A DNA stretch of 48,024 bases, taken from the NCBI GenBank assembly GCA_050184295.1, contig JBFXAM010000025.1:1-48024 (forward strand). The letters run 5' to 3'. This DNA is from JBFXAM01 sp050184295. GTDB lineage: Bacteria; Planctomycetota; Phycisphaerae; UBA1845; Fen-1342. Below the pieces are notes generated by a model. That model saw only the letters and a program-made list of their open reading frames with translations, was not told the origin of the DNA and made no database searches. The position numbers were made by a program, and so were the translations under genes. Below are positions 17,688 through 25,760 of the stretch, one piece after another (positions within the stretch are counted from its first letter, which is position 1; each line of letters starts with the position of its first letter).

Positions 17688-18170
17688 CTACCGCCCCAGC
17701 GATCGAATGCGTTCTTCCGGCGTGCCCACGCGCGTGATGCGCAGCCCGAAGCGTTCGCCGACGCGGACGGCGATGCCTTGCGCGATTGCGTGATTGTTGA
17801 TGCACAACTCCAGGTCGCCGTCCGCCGACGTGGCGAACTTGATCACCGAGCCGCTCGACATCCGCCGAATGTCCGCGATCGGCATCGTGCGCTCAGCGAG
17901 CTGGGCGATCACCGGAACGCGGATCTTGAGAATGCGGTCGGCGTCGGCCGCGACTTTGGGGGTGGTGCGAGGTCGGCTGTCGCGAAGCGCACCGGGGCGC
18001 CCCGCGCGGTTCGAGCCGCGCGGGCCGGCGGCAACGGTCTCGCCGGCCGCGCCGCCCGTGGACGTCGCGACGGCGGCGCTTTCGCCGGTCGACGCGGTGA
18101 CGGCGTCACCCGTTTCACCGCCCGCGCCCTGCGACTTCAGCGCGTTCATTTCGTCCTGGTCGATGACCAT
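17688..18170 (-). CDS. fliN: Flagellar motor switch protein FliN-like (SpoA domain)
   Basis: FliN forms part of the C-ring that sets flagellar rotation direction at the cytoplasmic face. The 160-residue protein starts MVIDQDEMNALKSQG, matching the short helix typical of FliN/FliM N-termini. A disordered Gly/Ala/Thr-rich linker spans about 15-80. The SpoA domain runs to the end, with LKIRVPVIAQLAERTMPIAD, SSGSVIKF and NNHAIAQGIAVRVGERFGLRI. A GTG codon 30 bases upstream extends the frame but adds no homology. No other flagellar gene is in the window. It could instead be a type III secretion SpoA protein, but the N-terminus favours FliN. Confidence 0.85.
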   Translation of the reverse strand: MVIDQDEMNALKSQGAGGETGDAVTASTGESAAVATSTGGAAGETVAAGPRGSNRAGRPGALRDSRPRTTPKVAADADRILKIRVPVIAQLAERTMPIADIRRMSSGSVIKFATSADGDLELCINNHAIAQGIAVRVGERFGLRITRVGTPEERIRSLGR

Positions 18171-18392
18171 CCGTTCACCCGCCGTCGTCCCTCCGCACAC
18201 GATCCGCCACGTTCGGTGCTATCGGCGGCGCGGGTCGCGTGGGTGAACCGCGCGGTGACACGGGGGCGTCGTCGCGCCCCAGGCGGCCGGCAAGCGGCCC
18301 AGGAACCTCGTCCTCGGCAAGCAACTGGGTCGTCGGCAGCGGGGCTGCCGGCGAGCGGGCGCGATCCGGTCGCACGCGCGGGCCGGCTCTCG

Positions 18393-18405
18393 TACGATTC
18401 CCGGC
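18393..18405 (+). promoter_or_regulatory. -10-like element at the start codon of the M20 gene
   Basis: TACGAT at 18393-18398 is followed by seven bases and the ATG at 18406. No Shine-Dalgarno is present, which again suggests a leaderless mRNA. Confidence 0.35.
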
Positions 18406-19737
18406 ATGAATTGCGCGTCCGCCGCCGGGCGGCTTTCCGAGCGTGAGCTGCTGGCCCGACTCGTTGCGTTCGATTCGACGAGCCGCCTCAGCAACGCGCC
18501 GCTCGCCGACTTCATCGCCGACTACGCGGGCGCCGCCGGCGCCCATGTCTGGCGCAGCGCGACCGCCGACGGGCGAAAGGTGAATCTCGTGTTGCGGCGC
18601 GGGCCGCGCCGTGACGACGCGACGCGCGGCGTTCAGGACGTGGCCGGCGCGAGCGACGCGCGCGGCGCGAGCGAGAGTACGGGTGCCGGGCTGACCGAAC
18701 CACCCCGACTTGCCCTCCAACGCGGGCTGGATACGCGGTCCGCCGCCGCGATCGTCGCAGCGGGCCCCGGCCTTGTTCTCAGTGGTCATCTTGACACCGT
18801 CCCCGCCGACGAGTCCGACTGGAGCAGCGACCCTTTCACGCTCACGGAGCGTGACGGCCGGCTCTTCGGCCGAGGGACCGTCGATATGAAGGGCTTTGTC
18901 GCGCTCGCGCTGGATCGGTTTACAGCACTCCGCGATGGAGACCTGCGCCACCCGCTGGTTCTCATTCTCACGCACGACGAAGAGCTCGGCGGCCTCGGCG
19001 CGCAGCGCCTGGTCGAGACATGGGACGAGGCGTTTCCGCTGCCGCGGGCCGCGATCATCGGCGAGCCGACGCGGTTGCAGCTTGTTCGCATGCACAAGGG
19101 ACATCTGAAGCTGCGGATCGACGTCCGCGGCCGGCCGGCGCACAGCGGCCTGCCGCACCTGGGCGAAAACGCGATCGAGCGCGCCACGCTGGTGCTCGCG
19201 GCGCTTTCGAGACTCGCGGCGGAGTGGCGCGACGTGCGCGTGGAAACCAGCGTGCATTTTCCGGAGTGTCCGTTTCCGGTGCTGAATCTCGCACGCGTGG
19301 AGGGCGGCGGCGCGCTCAACGTCGTCCCCGCGAGCTGCCGCATCGAGCTGGGCATCCGTTTGCTGCCCGGCCAGTCGTCGCAGGAAGCGATCGGCTGTGT
19401 GGAGCAAACGCTGCGCGTTTTGCCGTCGGACGTGCACACCGCGACAACGCTCACACTCATCAACGACAACCCGCCGCTGCTGTGCGACCCGCGCGCGCCC
19501 GTCAACATCGAGCTTTCGCGAATGCTGCGCCAGTGCGCGACGGTTGGCGTGTCGTTCGCGAGCGACGGCGGCTGGTTGCAGCAGCTCGGGCTCGACGCCG
19601 TCCTGTGCGGGCCCGGCGACATCGCGCAGGCGCACCAGGCCAATGAGTCCATCACGCTGCAACAGCTTCACGAAGGTCGCCGGCTGCTGGAGCAGATCAT
19701 CCGCCGCTTCTGCTGCGAGAACGACGATGCGCCCTGA
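18406..19737 (+). CDS. M20-family metallo-amidohydrolase (acetylornithine deacetylase / succinyl-DAP desuccinylase type)
   Basis: This 443-residue enzyme hydrolyses an N-acyl amino acid with two zinc ions in the cytoplasm. Metal and catalytic residues are present: His128 and Asp130 in SGHLDTVP, Asp160 in GTVDMKGF, Glu192-Glu193 in THDEELGG and Glu220 in IIGEPT. A late His sits in QAHQANE. The lid domain carries KGHLKLRIDVRGRPAHSG. Residues about 66-120 form a low-complexity Ala/Gly/Arg insertion between the first strands, absent from typical ArgE. The stop overlaps the hutF start by 11 bases, so a role in histidine breakdown, for instance on N-formylglutamate, is plausible but inferred. Annotation as argE would be unsafe. 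Confidence 0.88.
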   Translation: MNCASAAGRLSERELLARLVAFDSTSRLSNAPLADFIADYAGAAGAHVWRSATADGRKVNLVLRRGPRRDDATRGVQDVAGASDARGASESTGAGLTEPPRLALQRGLDTRSAAAIVAAGPGLVLSGHLDTVPADESDWSSDPFTLTERDGRLFGRGTVDMKGFVALALDRFTALRDGDLRHPLVLILTHDEELGGLGAQRLVETWDEAFPLPRAAIIGEPTRLQLVRMHKGHLKLRIDVRGRPAHSGLPHLGENAIERATLVLAALSRLAAEWRDVRVETSVHFPECPFPVLNLARVEGGGALNVVPASCRIELGIRLLPGQSSQEAIGCVEQTLRVLPSDVHTATTLTLINDNPPLLCDPRAPVNIELSRMLRQCATVGVSFASDGGWLQQLGLDAVLCGPGDIAQAHQANESITLQQLHEGRRLLEQIIRRFCCENDDAP

Positions 19738-21025
19738 AACGCAGGTCATCGAAGCCGATTTCACGTGGATCGACGGGCGTTTTCAGGCGTGTGCGCGCGT
19801 CGAAGTCGATGCCGGCGGCGTCATCCGCGCCGTGCGTGTCGGCGGCGCGGGCGCGACGCGGCGGCTGACACAGCGCGCCCTGCTGCCCGGATTCGTGAAT
19901 GTGCACAGTCACGCGTTTCAGCGCGCCCTGCGCGGCCGGGGCGAGGCCTTTCCGCAGGGGCAAGGCGATTTCTGGACCTGGCGGCTCGCGATGTATGAGT
20001 TGGTCGAGAGTCTCGACGCCGACGAATTCGCGCGTCTCTGCCGACTCGCATTCACGGAGATGCTCGCGGCGGGGATCACGACGGTCGGCGAGTTTCATTA
20101 CCTGCACCACGACGCGCCCAGCGCGGACAACTGTGTCTTCGACGAGCTGGTGCTCGAAGCCGCGGCCGACGTCGGCATCCGCCTGGTGTTGTTGCTTTGT
20201 TTCTACCGCACCGGCGGGATCGGCAAGCCGCTGCTCGGCGGGCAGCGGCACTTCGAGTCCACTTCGGTCGACGCGTTCCTGCGCCAACTCGATCGGTTGC
20301 AGAGCAAGCTCGACGCCCGAACCCAAACCATGGGCATCGCGCCGCACAGCATCCGCGCCGTCCCGACCAGCGACCTGCTCGCGCTGCGGCGTGCGGCCGC
20401 CGAGCGCGGACTCGTGTTTCATATGCACGTCGAGGAGCAACGCCGCGAGATCGAGGAATGCCGCGGCGCGCTGGGCGTGACGCCGCTGGGCTGGATGCTC
20501 GATCATCTTCCGATTGATGACAAGTGCACGATCGTGCATGCGACGCATTCCGAGCGCGACGAGATCGCCCGCTACGTCGCGGCGGGCGGCCGCGTCTGCG
20601 TGTGTCCCATCACCGAGGGCAATCTCGGCGACGGCGTCGCCGCGCATATGCCTGAAACGCTGAAAACGCCCGACGCCGTCTGCATCGGTTCCGATTCCAA
20701 TATCCGCATCGATTTCGCCGAGGAGCTGCGCTGGCTGGAGTTCGTGCATCGGTTGCGGGAGGAGCGGCGCGGCGTATTCGCCGATCCGCCGGAGGGTGTG
20801 GTCGGCCGGCGGCTGTTGCGCATCGGCACGCGCGCCGGCGCCGCGGCGCTGGGATTGAACACCGGCGCGATCGAGGCCGGCCGGCCGGCGGACTTCTTCA
20901 CGGTCGACCTCACCCACCCGACCCTTGTCGGCTGGACGCCCGAAACGCTGCTCGACGCGTATCTTTTCGGCGGCGGGCGCGAGGCGGTGCGCGAGGTCTG
21001 CGTCGCCGGCCGCTGGGTCCGCTGA
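19727..21025 (+). CDS. hutF: Formimidoylglutamate deiminase
   Basis: HutF hydrolyses N-formimino-L-glutamate to N-formyl-L-glutamate and ammonia in histidine degradation. The 432-residue amidohydrolase has all expected zinc and catalytic sites: His60 and His62 in VNVHSHAFQRAL, His232 in FHMHVEEQ, His271 in VHATH and Asp323 in GSDSNIRIDF. The HVEEQ and GSDSNIRID motifs are diagnostic of the HutF subgroup among guanine-deaminase relatives. The ATG at 19727 overlaps the upstream M20 gene, indicating translational coupling. No hutH, hutU or hutI lies in the window. It is followed by a convergent gap with a tandem repeat array. Confidence 0.93.
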   Translation: MRPETQVIEADFTWIDGRFQACARVEVDAGGVIRAVRVGGAGATRRLTQRALLPGFVNVHSHAFQRALRGRGEAFPQGQGDFWTWRLAMYELVESLDADEFARLCRLAFTEMLAAGITTVGEFHYLHHDAPSADNCVFDELVLEAAADVGIRLVLLLCFYRTGGIGKPLLGGQRHFESTSVDAFLRQLDRLQSKLDARTQTMGIAPHSIRAVPTSDLLALRRAAAERGLVFHMHVEEQRREIEECRGALGVTPLGWMLDHLPIDDKCTIVHATHSERDEIARYVAAGGRVCVCPITEGNLGDGVAAHMPETLKTPDAVCIGSDSNIRIDFAEELRWLEFVHRLREERRGVFADPPEGVVGRRLLRIGTRAGAAALGLNTGAIEAGRPADFFTVDLTHPTLVGWTPETLLDAYLFGGGREAVREVCVAGRWVR

Positions 21026-21140
21026 AGCGTCCGCGGCTCCGGGCGAGTCAATATTGAAGTGTGCGGCGTCTGTCCTTGTCCACTCGCATTCAAGACCGAT
21101 ACCGAGGTAGGGTTCAGTAGCTGAATTGGGGCCTAATGTG

Positions 21141-21290
21141 AATGCAATGCCGGTTGAAGACCGGCGTCACAGGTTGAGAACCTGTGCCACACATCGAATT
21201 CCTGCGTCACAGGTTGAGAACTTGTGCCACACATTGAAGTCCGGCAACACCGGTTGAATGCCCGCGTCACAAGGTGAAAACCTGGGCCAC
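21141..21290. repeat. 20-bp tandem repeat array (minisatellite-like) in a convergent gap
   Basis: About seven degenerate units recur at an exact 20-base period (21141, 21161, 21181 and so on to 21281). Odd units resemble CCTGCGTCACAGGTTGAGAA, and even units carry CCTGTGCCACACATTGAA. Two adjacent units make a hairpin, CACAGGTT-GAG-AACCTGTG. It separates hutF (+) from the dockerin gene (-). Confidence 0.8.
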
Positions 21291-21307
21291 AAAACTACCA
21301 CGAGTTG

Positions 21308-22447
21308 CTACGGCTGCTGTGCCCCGACGAGCGCCGCGACAAAGCCGTCGATGTCAAACTCGTTGACCTGCCCGTCGCCGTTCAGGTCCGCCAGGTCGCG
21401 CCGACACCAGGGATAATGCAGCGCGAATGCGTCGGCGTCGACGACGGCCTCGACAAACGCGTCGATGTCGAAGTTGTCGATCCGCCGGTCGCAGTTCAAA
21501 TCGCCCGGCCGCGGCGGAACATACTCGGTCAGCCCGCGGCCGTAGCTGGCGAGCGGAATGGTGTCGGCATGAACCAGGCGCACCGGCCCGCCTTCGACCG
21601 AAACGCCGAAGATGCCCCCGAGCGTCGCGACCCAAACCTCCGACTCGTCCGGCGAGAGCGTGATGGCGGGATAGTCGGCGATGTAGGGAAACTGGTCGCT
21701 GACGAGCCGCCGCCGGGCGCTCGGCAGGTCGTCATAGACATGCACCTCGACGCGGTTGACGCCGTCGGCCTGCGTTACGACGCCGGCAAAGAGCCGCCCG
21801 CGCTGGTCGATCGCGAGCGCGTTGGGCTGGCGGTAGCCGGGCTGCGTGAAGCGGTCGAAGCGCACGATCGGTCCGCTTGGTGGAATGCGGTGGATGCCGT
21901 TCTTGGCGAGGTAGAGGTCGCCGCCGCGCGTGATCGCGAGCCCGCCGCCGCCGGTGATGTCCGGGTAGCCGTCGGTGAGCACGAGGCCGGGTCCGCCGGC
22001 GGCGGGAAAGCGCATGACGTAGCGGCCGTACTCGTTGGCGACGAAGAAGTCCCCGGCGCGGTTCCAGGCCAGCCCGTTCTGGCCCCACGGGCCGGTCATG
22101 CCGTCCGCCTGTGAGTAGACGACCGTCGCGTTCCCGGCGCTGTCGAAGTCGAGGATCGTGCGCGACAGCAGATTTGACGTGCGGAGCCGCCGTCCGTCTG
22201 GTGTGAACGCGAGCCCGTTGCTGACGCACAACCCATCGGCCGAATCCGCGAATATCCACTGTTCACCCGACGCCGGATCGATCTGGTAGATCCAGTTGCG
22301 CTGGGTGAAGCAACTTTCGCTGCCGTTTACGCTGGCAAAAATGTGCCCCGGGATGAATCCGGGAGATGTGGGCTGTGCGTACACCGCGGCGGGAATAACC
22401 GCCGACAGTGGGTACATCAGGAGCGAAACGGCGGACCAAGCTCGCAT
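21308..22447 (-). CDS. Secreted NHL/SMP-30-like beta-propeller protein with dockerin-like tail
   Basis: This 379-residue protein starts MRAWSAVSLLMYPLSAVIPA with cleavage likely after VYAQ. The body is a propeller of repeated units such as SNGLAFTPDGRRL, QNGLAWNRAGDFFVANEYGR, GGGLAITRGGDLYLAKNGIHR and PNALAIDQRGRLFAG. The final 60 residues are a dockerin-like double Asp loop (GDLNCDRRIDNFDIDAF and DLNGDGQVNEFDIDGF). The exact role is unknown; similar proteins bind sugars or act as lactonase-like surface proteins. Two in-frame Met codons precede residue 1; I chose the one that begins the signal peptide. The Shine-Dalgarno is weak. Confidence 0.85.
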   Translation of the reverse strand: MRAWSAVSLLMYPLSAVIPAAVYAQPTSPGFIPGHIFASVNGSESCFTQRNWIYQIDPASGEQWIFADSADGLCVSNGLAFTPDGRRLRTSNLLSRTILDFDSAGNATVVYSQADGMTGPWGQNGLAWNRAGDFFVANEYGRYVMRFPAAGGPGLVLTDGYPDITGGGGLAITRGGDLYLAKNGIHRIPPSGPIVRFDRFTQPGYRQPNALAIDQRGRLFAGVVTQADGVNRVEVHVYDDLPSARRRLVSDQFPYIADYPAITLSPDESEVWVATLGGIFGVSVEGGPVRLVHADTIPLASYGRGLTEYVPPRPGDLNCDRRIDNFDIDAFVEAVVDADAFALHYPWCRRDLADLNGDGQVNEFDIDGFVAALVGAQQP

Positions 22448-22797
22448 GCTGCCCGAGTCCCACACAACTCCCGGCGCTTCCCCAGCACATTTCATCAAAA
22501 CCCGCCGGCCCGCGTCAAGCGAAATCGCGACGGCTCGGACCTTCGCCGCCGAATGGAGATGGCGAACACGCTGGGAGTGGGGAACGGCCCAGCGTTGCAT
22601 CACATGTTGCTGTCCCGCCACGACCGCGGCGACGCCACGCGCAGCGCGCGCGTCCGCGTGAGCCCGCGGCGTTGGCGTTTACTGCCGCCTTGCAGACGTG
22701 TCGACCGCGGCGAAGCAGCGCGCCGGCGCACGGGCATCGAGACGCTACGGCCCGAATGCCGCCGGGCTGGCGCTGGTCGCTCGGATCGGGCGTCGCG
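22448..22797. other. 350-base gap, no supported feature
   Basis: The gap lies between two minus-strand genes. I see no gene, tRNA, clear repeat or hairpin of note. It probably holds the promoter of the propeller gene. Confidence 0.5.
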
Positions 22798-23226
22798 TCA
22801 CACCATTGCGAGCTCTTCGCTGACGCGCGGCGTCTGGCTGGCGAGCTGCTCGATGAACACGTCGAGCGAGGACTGGAAGAACTTGCGCGTCCAGCTCTCG
22901 TCCACGTCCGCCAGCCGGCCGATGGATTTGCTCAACATCGGGTCGTTGCCGGGCACGAAGCACTCGCAACGCGTCTCGAACTCGCCGATCGCCGTCGAGC
23001 GGAAGATCAGCAGCAGATACGCGTTCTCCGCCAGCTCGAACTTGAACGAGCGGCGATCTTCCTGCTTCATGGGCTGCGAAACGTGGAAACCGTTCGTCCG
23101 CAGAAACGCGGCGAACTCGTCGAACACGGGGTTGATCGTGTTCTCCATCGCCTCGTCGAAGCGCTTGTTCCACTGGTTCTGTACTTTGCCGAGTTTCTCG
23201 ACAAACGAGTCCCGCCATTCACGCAT
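22798..23226 (-). CDS. Small soluble protein of unknown function
   Basis: This 142-residue protein starts MREWRDSFVEKLGKVQNQWN. A GGAGG precedes the ATG with an eight-base spacing, so the start is well supported. It has no signal peptide or membrane segment. The sequence is mixed alpha/beta and conserved-looking, with MKQEDRRSFKFELAENAYLL and GEFETRCECFVPGND, and a C-terminal helix pair (SSLDVFIEQLASQTPRVSEEL). I do not recognise a family. The good ribosome-binding site and natural codon use argue that it is real. It is divergent from the cobalamin adenosyltransferase gene. Confidence 0.75.
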   Translation of the reverse strand: MREWRDSFVEKLGKVQNQWNKRFDEAMENTINPVFDEFAAFLRTNGFHVSQPMKQEDRRSFKFELAENAYLLLIFRSTAIGEFETRCECFVPGNDPMLSKSIGRLADVDESWTRKFFQSSLDVFIEQLASQTPRVSEELAMV

Positions 23227-23448
23227 GGATAGTCCTCCTGCCTTCACTCGATCGGCTTGTTCCGAGCGACACTGGGAAATGTACAAAACGTCATGCCCGA
23301 AATGCCGCTCGGATTTTACGCGTCGTTATCGGCGCGGCGCGCGGGTTGTCGGACCGGCGCGCCGCCGCCTACGATGATCCGCCGACGTCAGCGCGGCCGC
23401 GCTCGCGCGGCGGGCGCCTTCGGCGCGTCGCGCGTTTGGAGAATTTCC

Positions 23449-24012
23449 ATGCCGCGGATCACCAAGGTCTACACGCGCACCGGCGACGACGGCACGACCG
23501 GGCTGGGCACCGGCGCGCGCGTGCCGAAAACCAGCCTGCGCATCGAGTGTTTCGGGACCATCGACGAACTCAGCTCGCACATCGGCGCGGCGCTCGCCGC
23601 CGGCCCGGTCGCGGCGCTGCGCGATCCGCTGCGACAGATTCAAAACGAGCTGTTCCACCTCGGGGCCGATCTCTGTGTGCCCGAAGCGGACAAGCCGCGC
23701 GTCGCCGGACCGCGCATCGAGCCGAAGCACGTCGACGCGCTGGAAGCACTGATGGACCGGCTGAGCGAATCGCTCGACCCGCTGGAGAATTTCATCCTCC
23801 CCGGCGGCACACCGGCCGCCGCCGCCGTGCATGTCGCGCGCGCCGTCTGCCGTCGCGCCGAGCGGCTGCTCGTCGCGCTGTCGGCGGATGAACCGATCGG
23901 CCCGTGCATCGTTCCGTATGTCAACCGACTGTCCGACGCGCTCTTCGTCATGGCCCGCTATCAGAACAAACACAGCGGCGTCGCCGACCCGCTGTGGAAC
24001 AGCCGGGCCTGA
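23449..24012 (+). CDS. pduO: Cob(I)yrinic acid a,c-diamide adenosyltransferase, PduO type
   Basis: This trimeric enzyme attaches an adenosyl group from ATP to cobalt(I) corrinoid, making adenosylcobalamin. The 187-residue protein carries the ATP motif VYTRTGDDGTTGLGTG at the N-terminus, FGTIDELSSHIG and the C-terminal ARAVCRRAERLLVAL and YVNRLSDALFVMARYQN. These are diagnostic for PduO. A GGAG precedes the ATG. An upstream extension of the frame lacks homology. A TACGAT box at about 23371 could be its -10. It is followed by the PhnP-like gene after 12 bases, so the two probably share a transcript. No cobalamin riboswitch is evident upstream. Confidence 0.95.
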   Translation: MPRITKVYTRTGDDGTTGLGTGARVPKTSLRIECFGTIDELSSHIGAALAAGPVAALRDPLRQIQNELFHLGADLCVPEADKPRVAGPRIEPKHVDALEALMDRLSESLDPLENFILPGGTPAAAAVHVARAVCRRAERLLVALSADEPIGPCIVPYVNRLSDALFVMARYQNKHSGVADPLWNSRA

Positions 24013-24024
24013 GGACCGCCGCCT

Positions 24025-24795
24025 GTGTCCCTGCGCCTCACGATCCTGGGCTCCGGCACCTCGCACGGCGTGCCGATGATCGGGTGCGACTGCGCCGTCT
24101 GCACGTCCGCCGACCCGCGCGACCGCCGCACGCGCACGAGCGTGCTGTTCAGCTACGACGATCATCACCTGCTGGTGGACACGGGGCCGGAGCTGCGGCT
24201 GCAATGCGTCGCGAACGGCGTGCGCCGCGTCGATGCGGTTCTCTATACGCATCATCACGCGGATCACGTCGTCGGGCTCGACGACGTGCGGCGGTTCAAC
24301 TGGCTCCAGCGCGCCCCGATGCCCATCTACGCCAACGGTGCGACGCTGGCGCGTCTGCGGCAGATGTTCGAATACGCGTTCGTCGACGACCCGGAGTATC
24401 CGAGCGCCAAGCCGGAGCTGCTCACGCGCGAGATCGCCGGGCCGATCGAGCTGTTCGGGCGCACGGTCACGCCGATTCCCTACCTGCACGGCCGGTTACC
24501 TGTGTTGGGGTTTCGCGTCGGCGACGTGGCGTGTTGTCCGGATTGCAGCTTCATACCCGACGAGTCGCGGGCGCTCTTGCGCGGGCTGGACGTGCTGGTG
24601 CTCGACGCGCTCCGCCGCCGCCCGCACCCGACGCACTTCAACGTGGATCAGGCGCTGGAGGCGACGGAGCGGATCGGCGCGGCCCGCACCTATTTCACGC
24701 ACATCGCGCACGAGCTGGGGCATGCGGAGACGAACGCGCAACTGCCCGCGGGCGTCGAGCTGGCGTATGACGGCTTGGTGCTCGAAAGTGCCTGA
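24025..24795 (+). CDS. PhnP-like metallo-beta-lactamase-fold hydrolase
   Basis: This 256-residue protein belongs to the PhnP group, whose founding member cleaves cyclic ribosyl phosphates. The N-terminal motif LTILGSGTSHGVPMIGCDC with the CDCAVC zinc-binding Cys pair is typical. The core metal site is THHHADHVVGLDD, followed by PYLHGRLPVLGFRVG, DVLVLDALRRRPHPTHF and FTHIAHELGH. GTG is the only start consistent with the protein and lies 12 bases after the previous stop. The substrate cannot be fixed; other members act on lipoate or cyclic nucleotides. Product is cytosolic. It is probably co-transcribed with the adenosyltransferase. Confidence 0.88.
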   Translation: MSLRLTILGSGTSHGVPMIGCDCAVCTSADPRDRRTRTSVLFSYDDHHLLVDTGPELRLQCVANGVRRVDAVLYTHHHADHVVGLDDVRRFNWLQRAPMPIYANGATLARLRQMFEYAFVDDPEYPSAKPELLTREIAGPIELFGRTVTPIPYLHGRLPVLGFRVGDVACCPDCSFIPDESRALLRGLDVLVLDALRRRPHPTHFNVDQALEATERIGAARTYFTHIAHELGHAETNAQLPAGVELAYDGLVLESA

Positions 24796-24838
24796 GTCGC
24801 CGCGCTCGATTCCGCGACGCACCGGGGGACGAACGTCC

Positions 24839-24858
24839 GCGCGGGCGCAAGCCCGCGC
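24839..24858. terminator. GCAA-tetraloop hairpin between convergent genes
   Basis: GCGCGGGC, loop GCAA, GCCCGCGC is a perfect 8-bp stem with a stable GNRA loop. It lies about 45 bases after the PhnP-like stop and 3' of the convergent phosphatase gene. A U-tract is absent, so termination is inferred. Confidence 0.45.
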
Positions 24859-24984
24859 CTCGCGCGATCGCGGCACGCGGCGCGGATGAACACTTCGCCG
24901 TTCGCCTCGCGCTGCGAGTCGCGCGGCGTGGGATGACCGATCCACCGACCGCGGGCGCCGATCGCGGCGACGCGCTGCCCGTTC

Positions 24985-25581
24985 TCATCCGCCCGCGGGT
25001 GCTCCCGGTCGGGGCGCGTCCTCGGCGTGGCGTGTTGCCAGCTCCGCCTCTGCCGCCAGCGCCTGGCGCAGGTTCTCGTGGTGCGCCTTGTCCTTGAAAC
25101 CGTAGCGGCGCATCTCGTCCATCACCTGTTGCAGCGTCCACCCGTCGTGATGCAGGCGGTAAATCCCGCAGGCCAGCCCCGTGCGGTTCGCGCCCGCGGC
25201 GCAATGCACGAGCGTCGGCGGCGCGTTCGGATCGAGCAGCAGCGCGCGGATGCGCTCGCGGTCTGCCGGCGCGCTCGCCCCGTCGCCGGTCAGCGGCACA
25301 TTCTCCCATGCGATCCCGAGCCGCTCCGCCGCCGCGCGCTCCGCGGTCGACTCCGGAACATCGGGATTCAGCAGCGACACGATCCGCCGCACGCCGTGCT
25401 CGCGCGCGACGCGCTCCAACTGCGCCGGCGTGAGCTCGCCGCTGCGATAAAGCTTCCCCTCCGCCACAACGCCGAGCCGCTTGGGCAGCGCGTTCTGCTG
25501 CTGCCACACGACCGCGCCCGTTGCACCGACGCCGATCGCGCCGAGCGCGATCAGCAGCCACATGCGTCGCCGTTGGACCAT
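24985..25581 (-). CDS. Membrane-anchored dual-specificity/tyrosine phosphatase-like protein
   Basis: This 198-residue protein has an N-terminal membrane anchor (about 7-27, MWLLIALGAIGVGATGAVVW). The rest is a cysteine-based phosphatase. The Cx5R signature is VHCAAGANRTG with Cys127 and Arg133, preceded by a YRSGELTPAQLERVAREHG segment typical of DSP/PTP-like enzymes. Asp acid candidates lie in PLTGDGASA. It is probably periplasmic-facing or on the inner leaflet. GGAGG lies 11 bases upstream of the ATG at 25581. The frame extends upstream with low-complexity residues, which I exclude. Substrate unknown; inositol phosphatases look similar. Confidence 0.83.
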   Translation of the reverse strand: MVQRRRMWLLIALGAIGVGATGAVVWQQQNALPKRLGVVAEGKLYRSGELTPAQLERVAREHGVRRIVSLLNPDVPESTAERAAAERLGIAWENVPLTGDGASAPADRERIRALLLDPNAPPTLVHCAAGANRTGLACGIYRLHHDGWTLQQVMDEMRRYGFKDKAHHENLRQALAAEAELATRHAEDAPRPGAPAGG

Positions 25582-25760
25582 GCGCACCCGAGCCTCCCGA
25601 AACTGGAGCGTCCGCGTCGAGCGCGGCGCGTGCGCGGAAACGCATGCGCGCCGGCGCTGGAACACGGAATTGTAGGACGCGCAGGGCAATGCGGCGATGA
25701 CCGACTCCCATCCCACCCGCGCCGACGCCTGGTCCGCGGCGGATCGTCGGCTCTCGGCCG

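Noticed and set aside
21141..21290. CRISPR array
   Set aside because: The units are contiguous 20-mers with no unique spacers, and no cas gene is near.
23227..23448. Cobalamin riboswitch before the adenosyltransferase
   Set aside because: The gap is too short and I see no B12-box-like core or matching hairpins.
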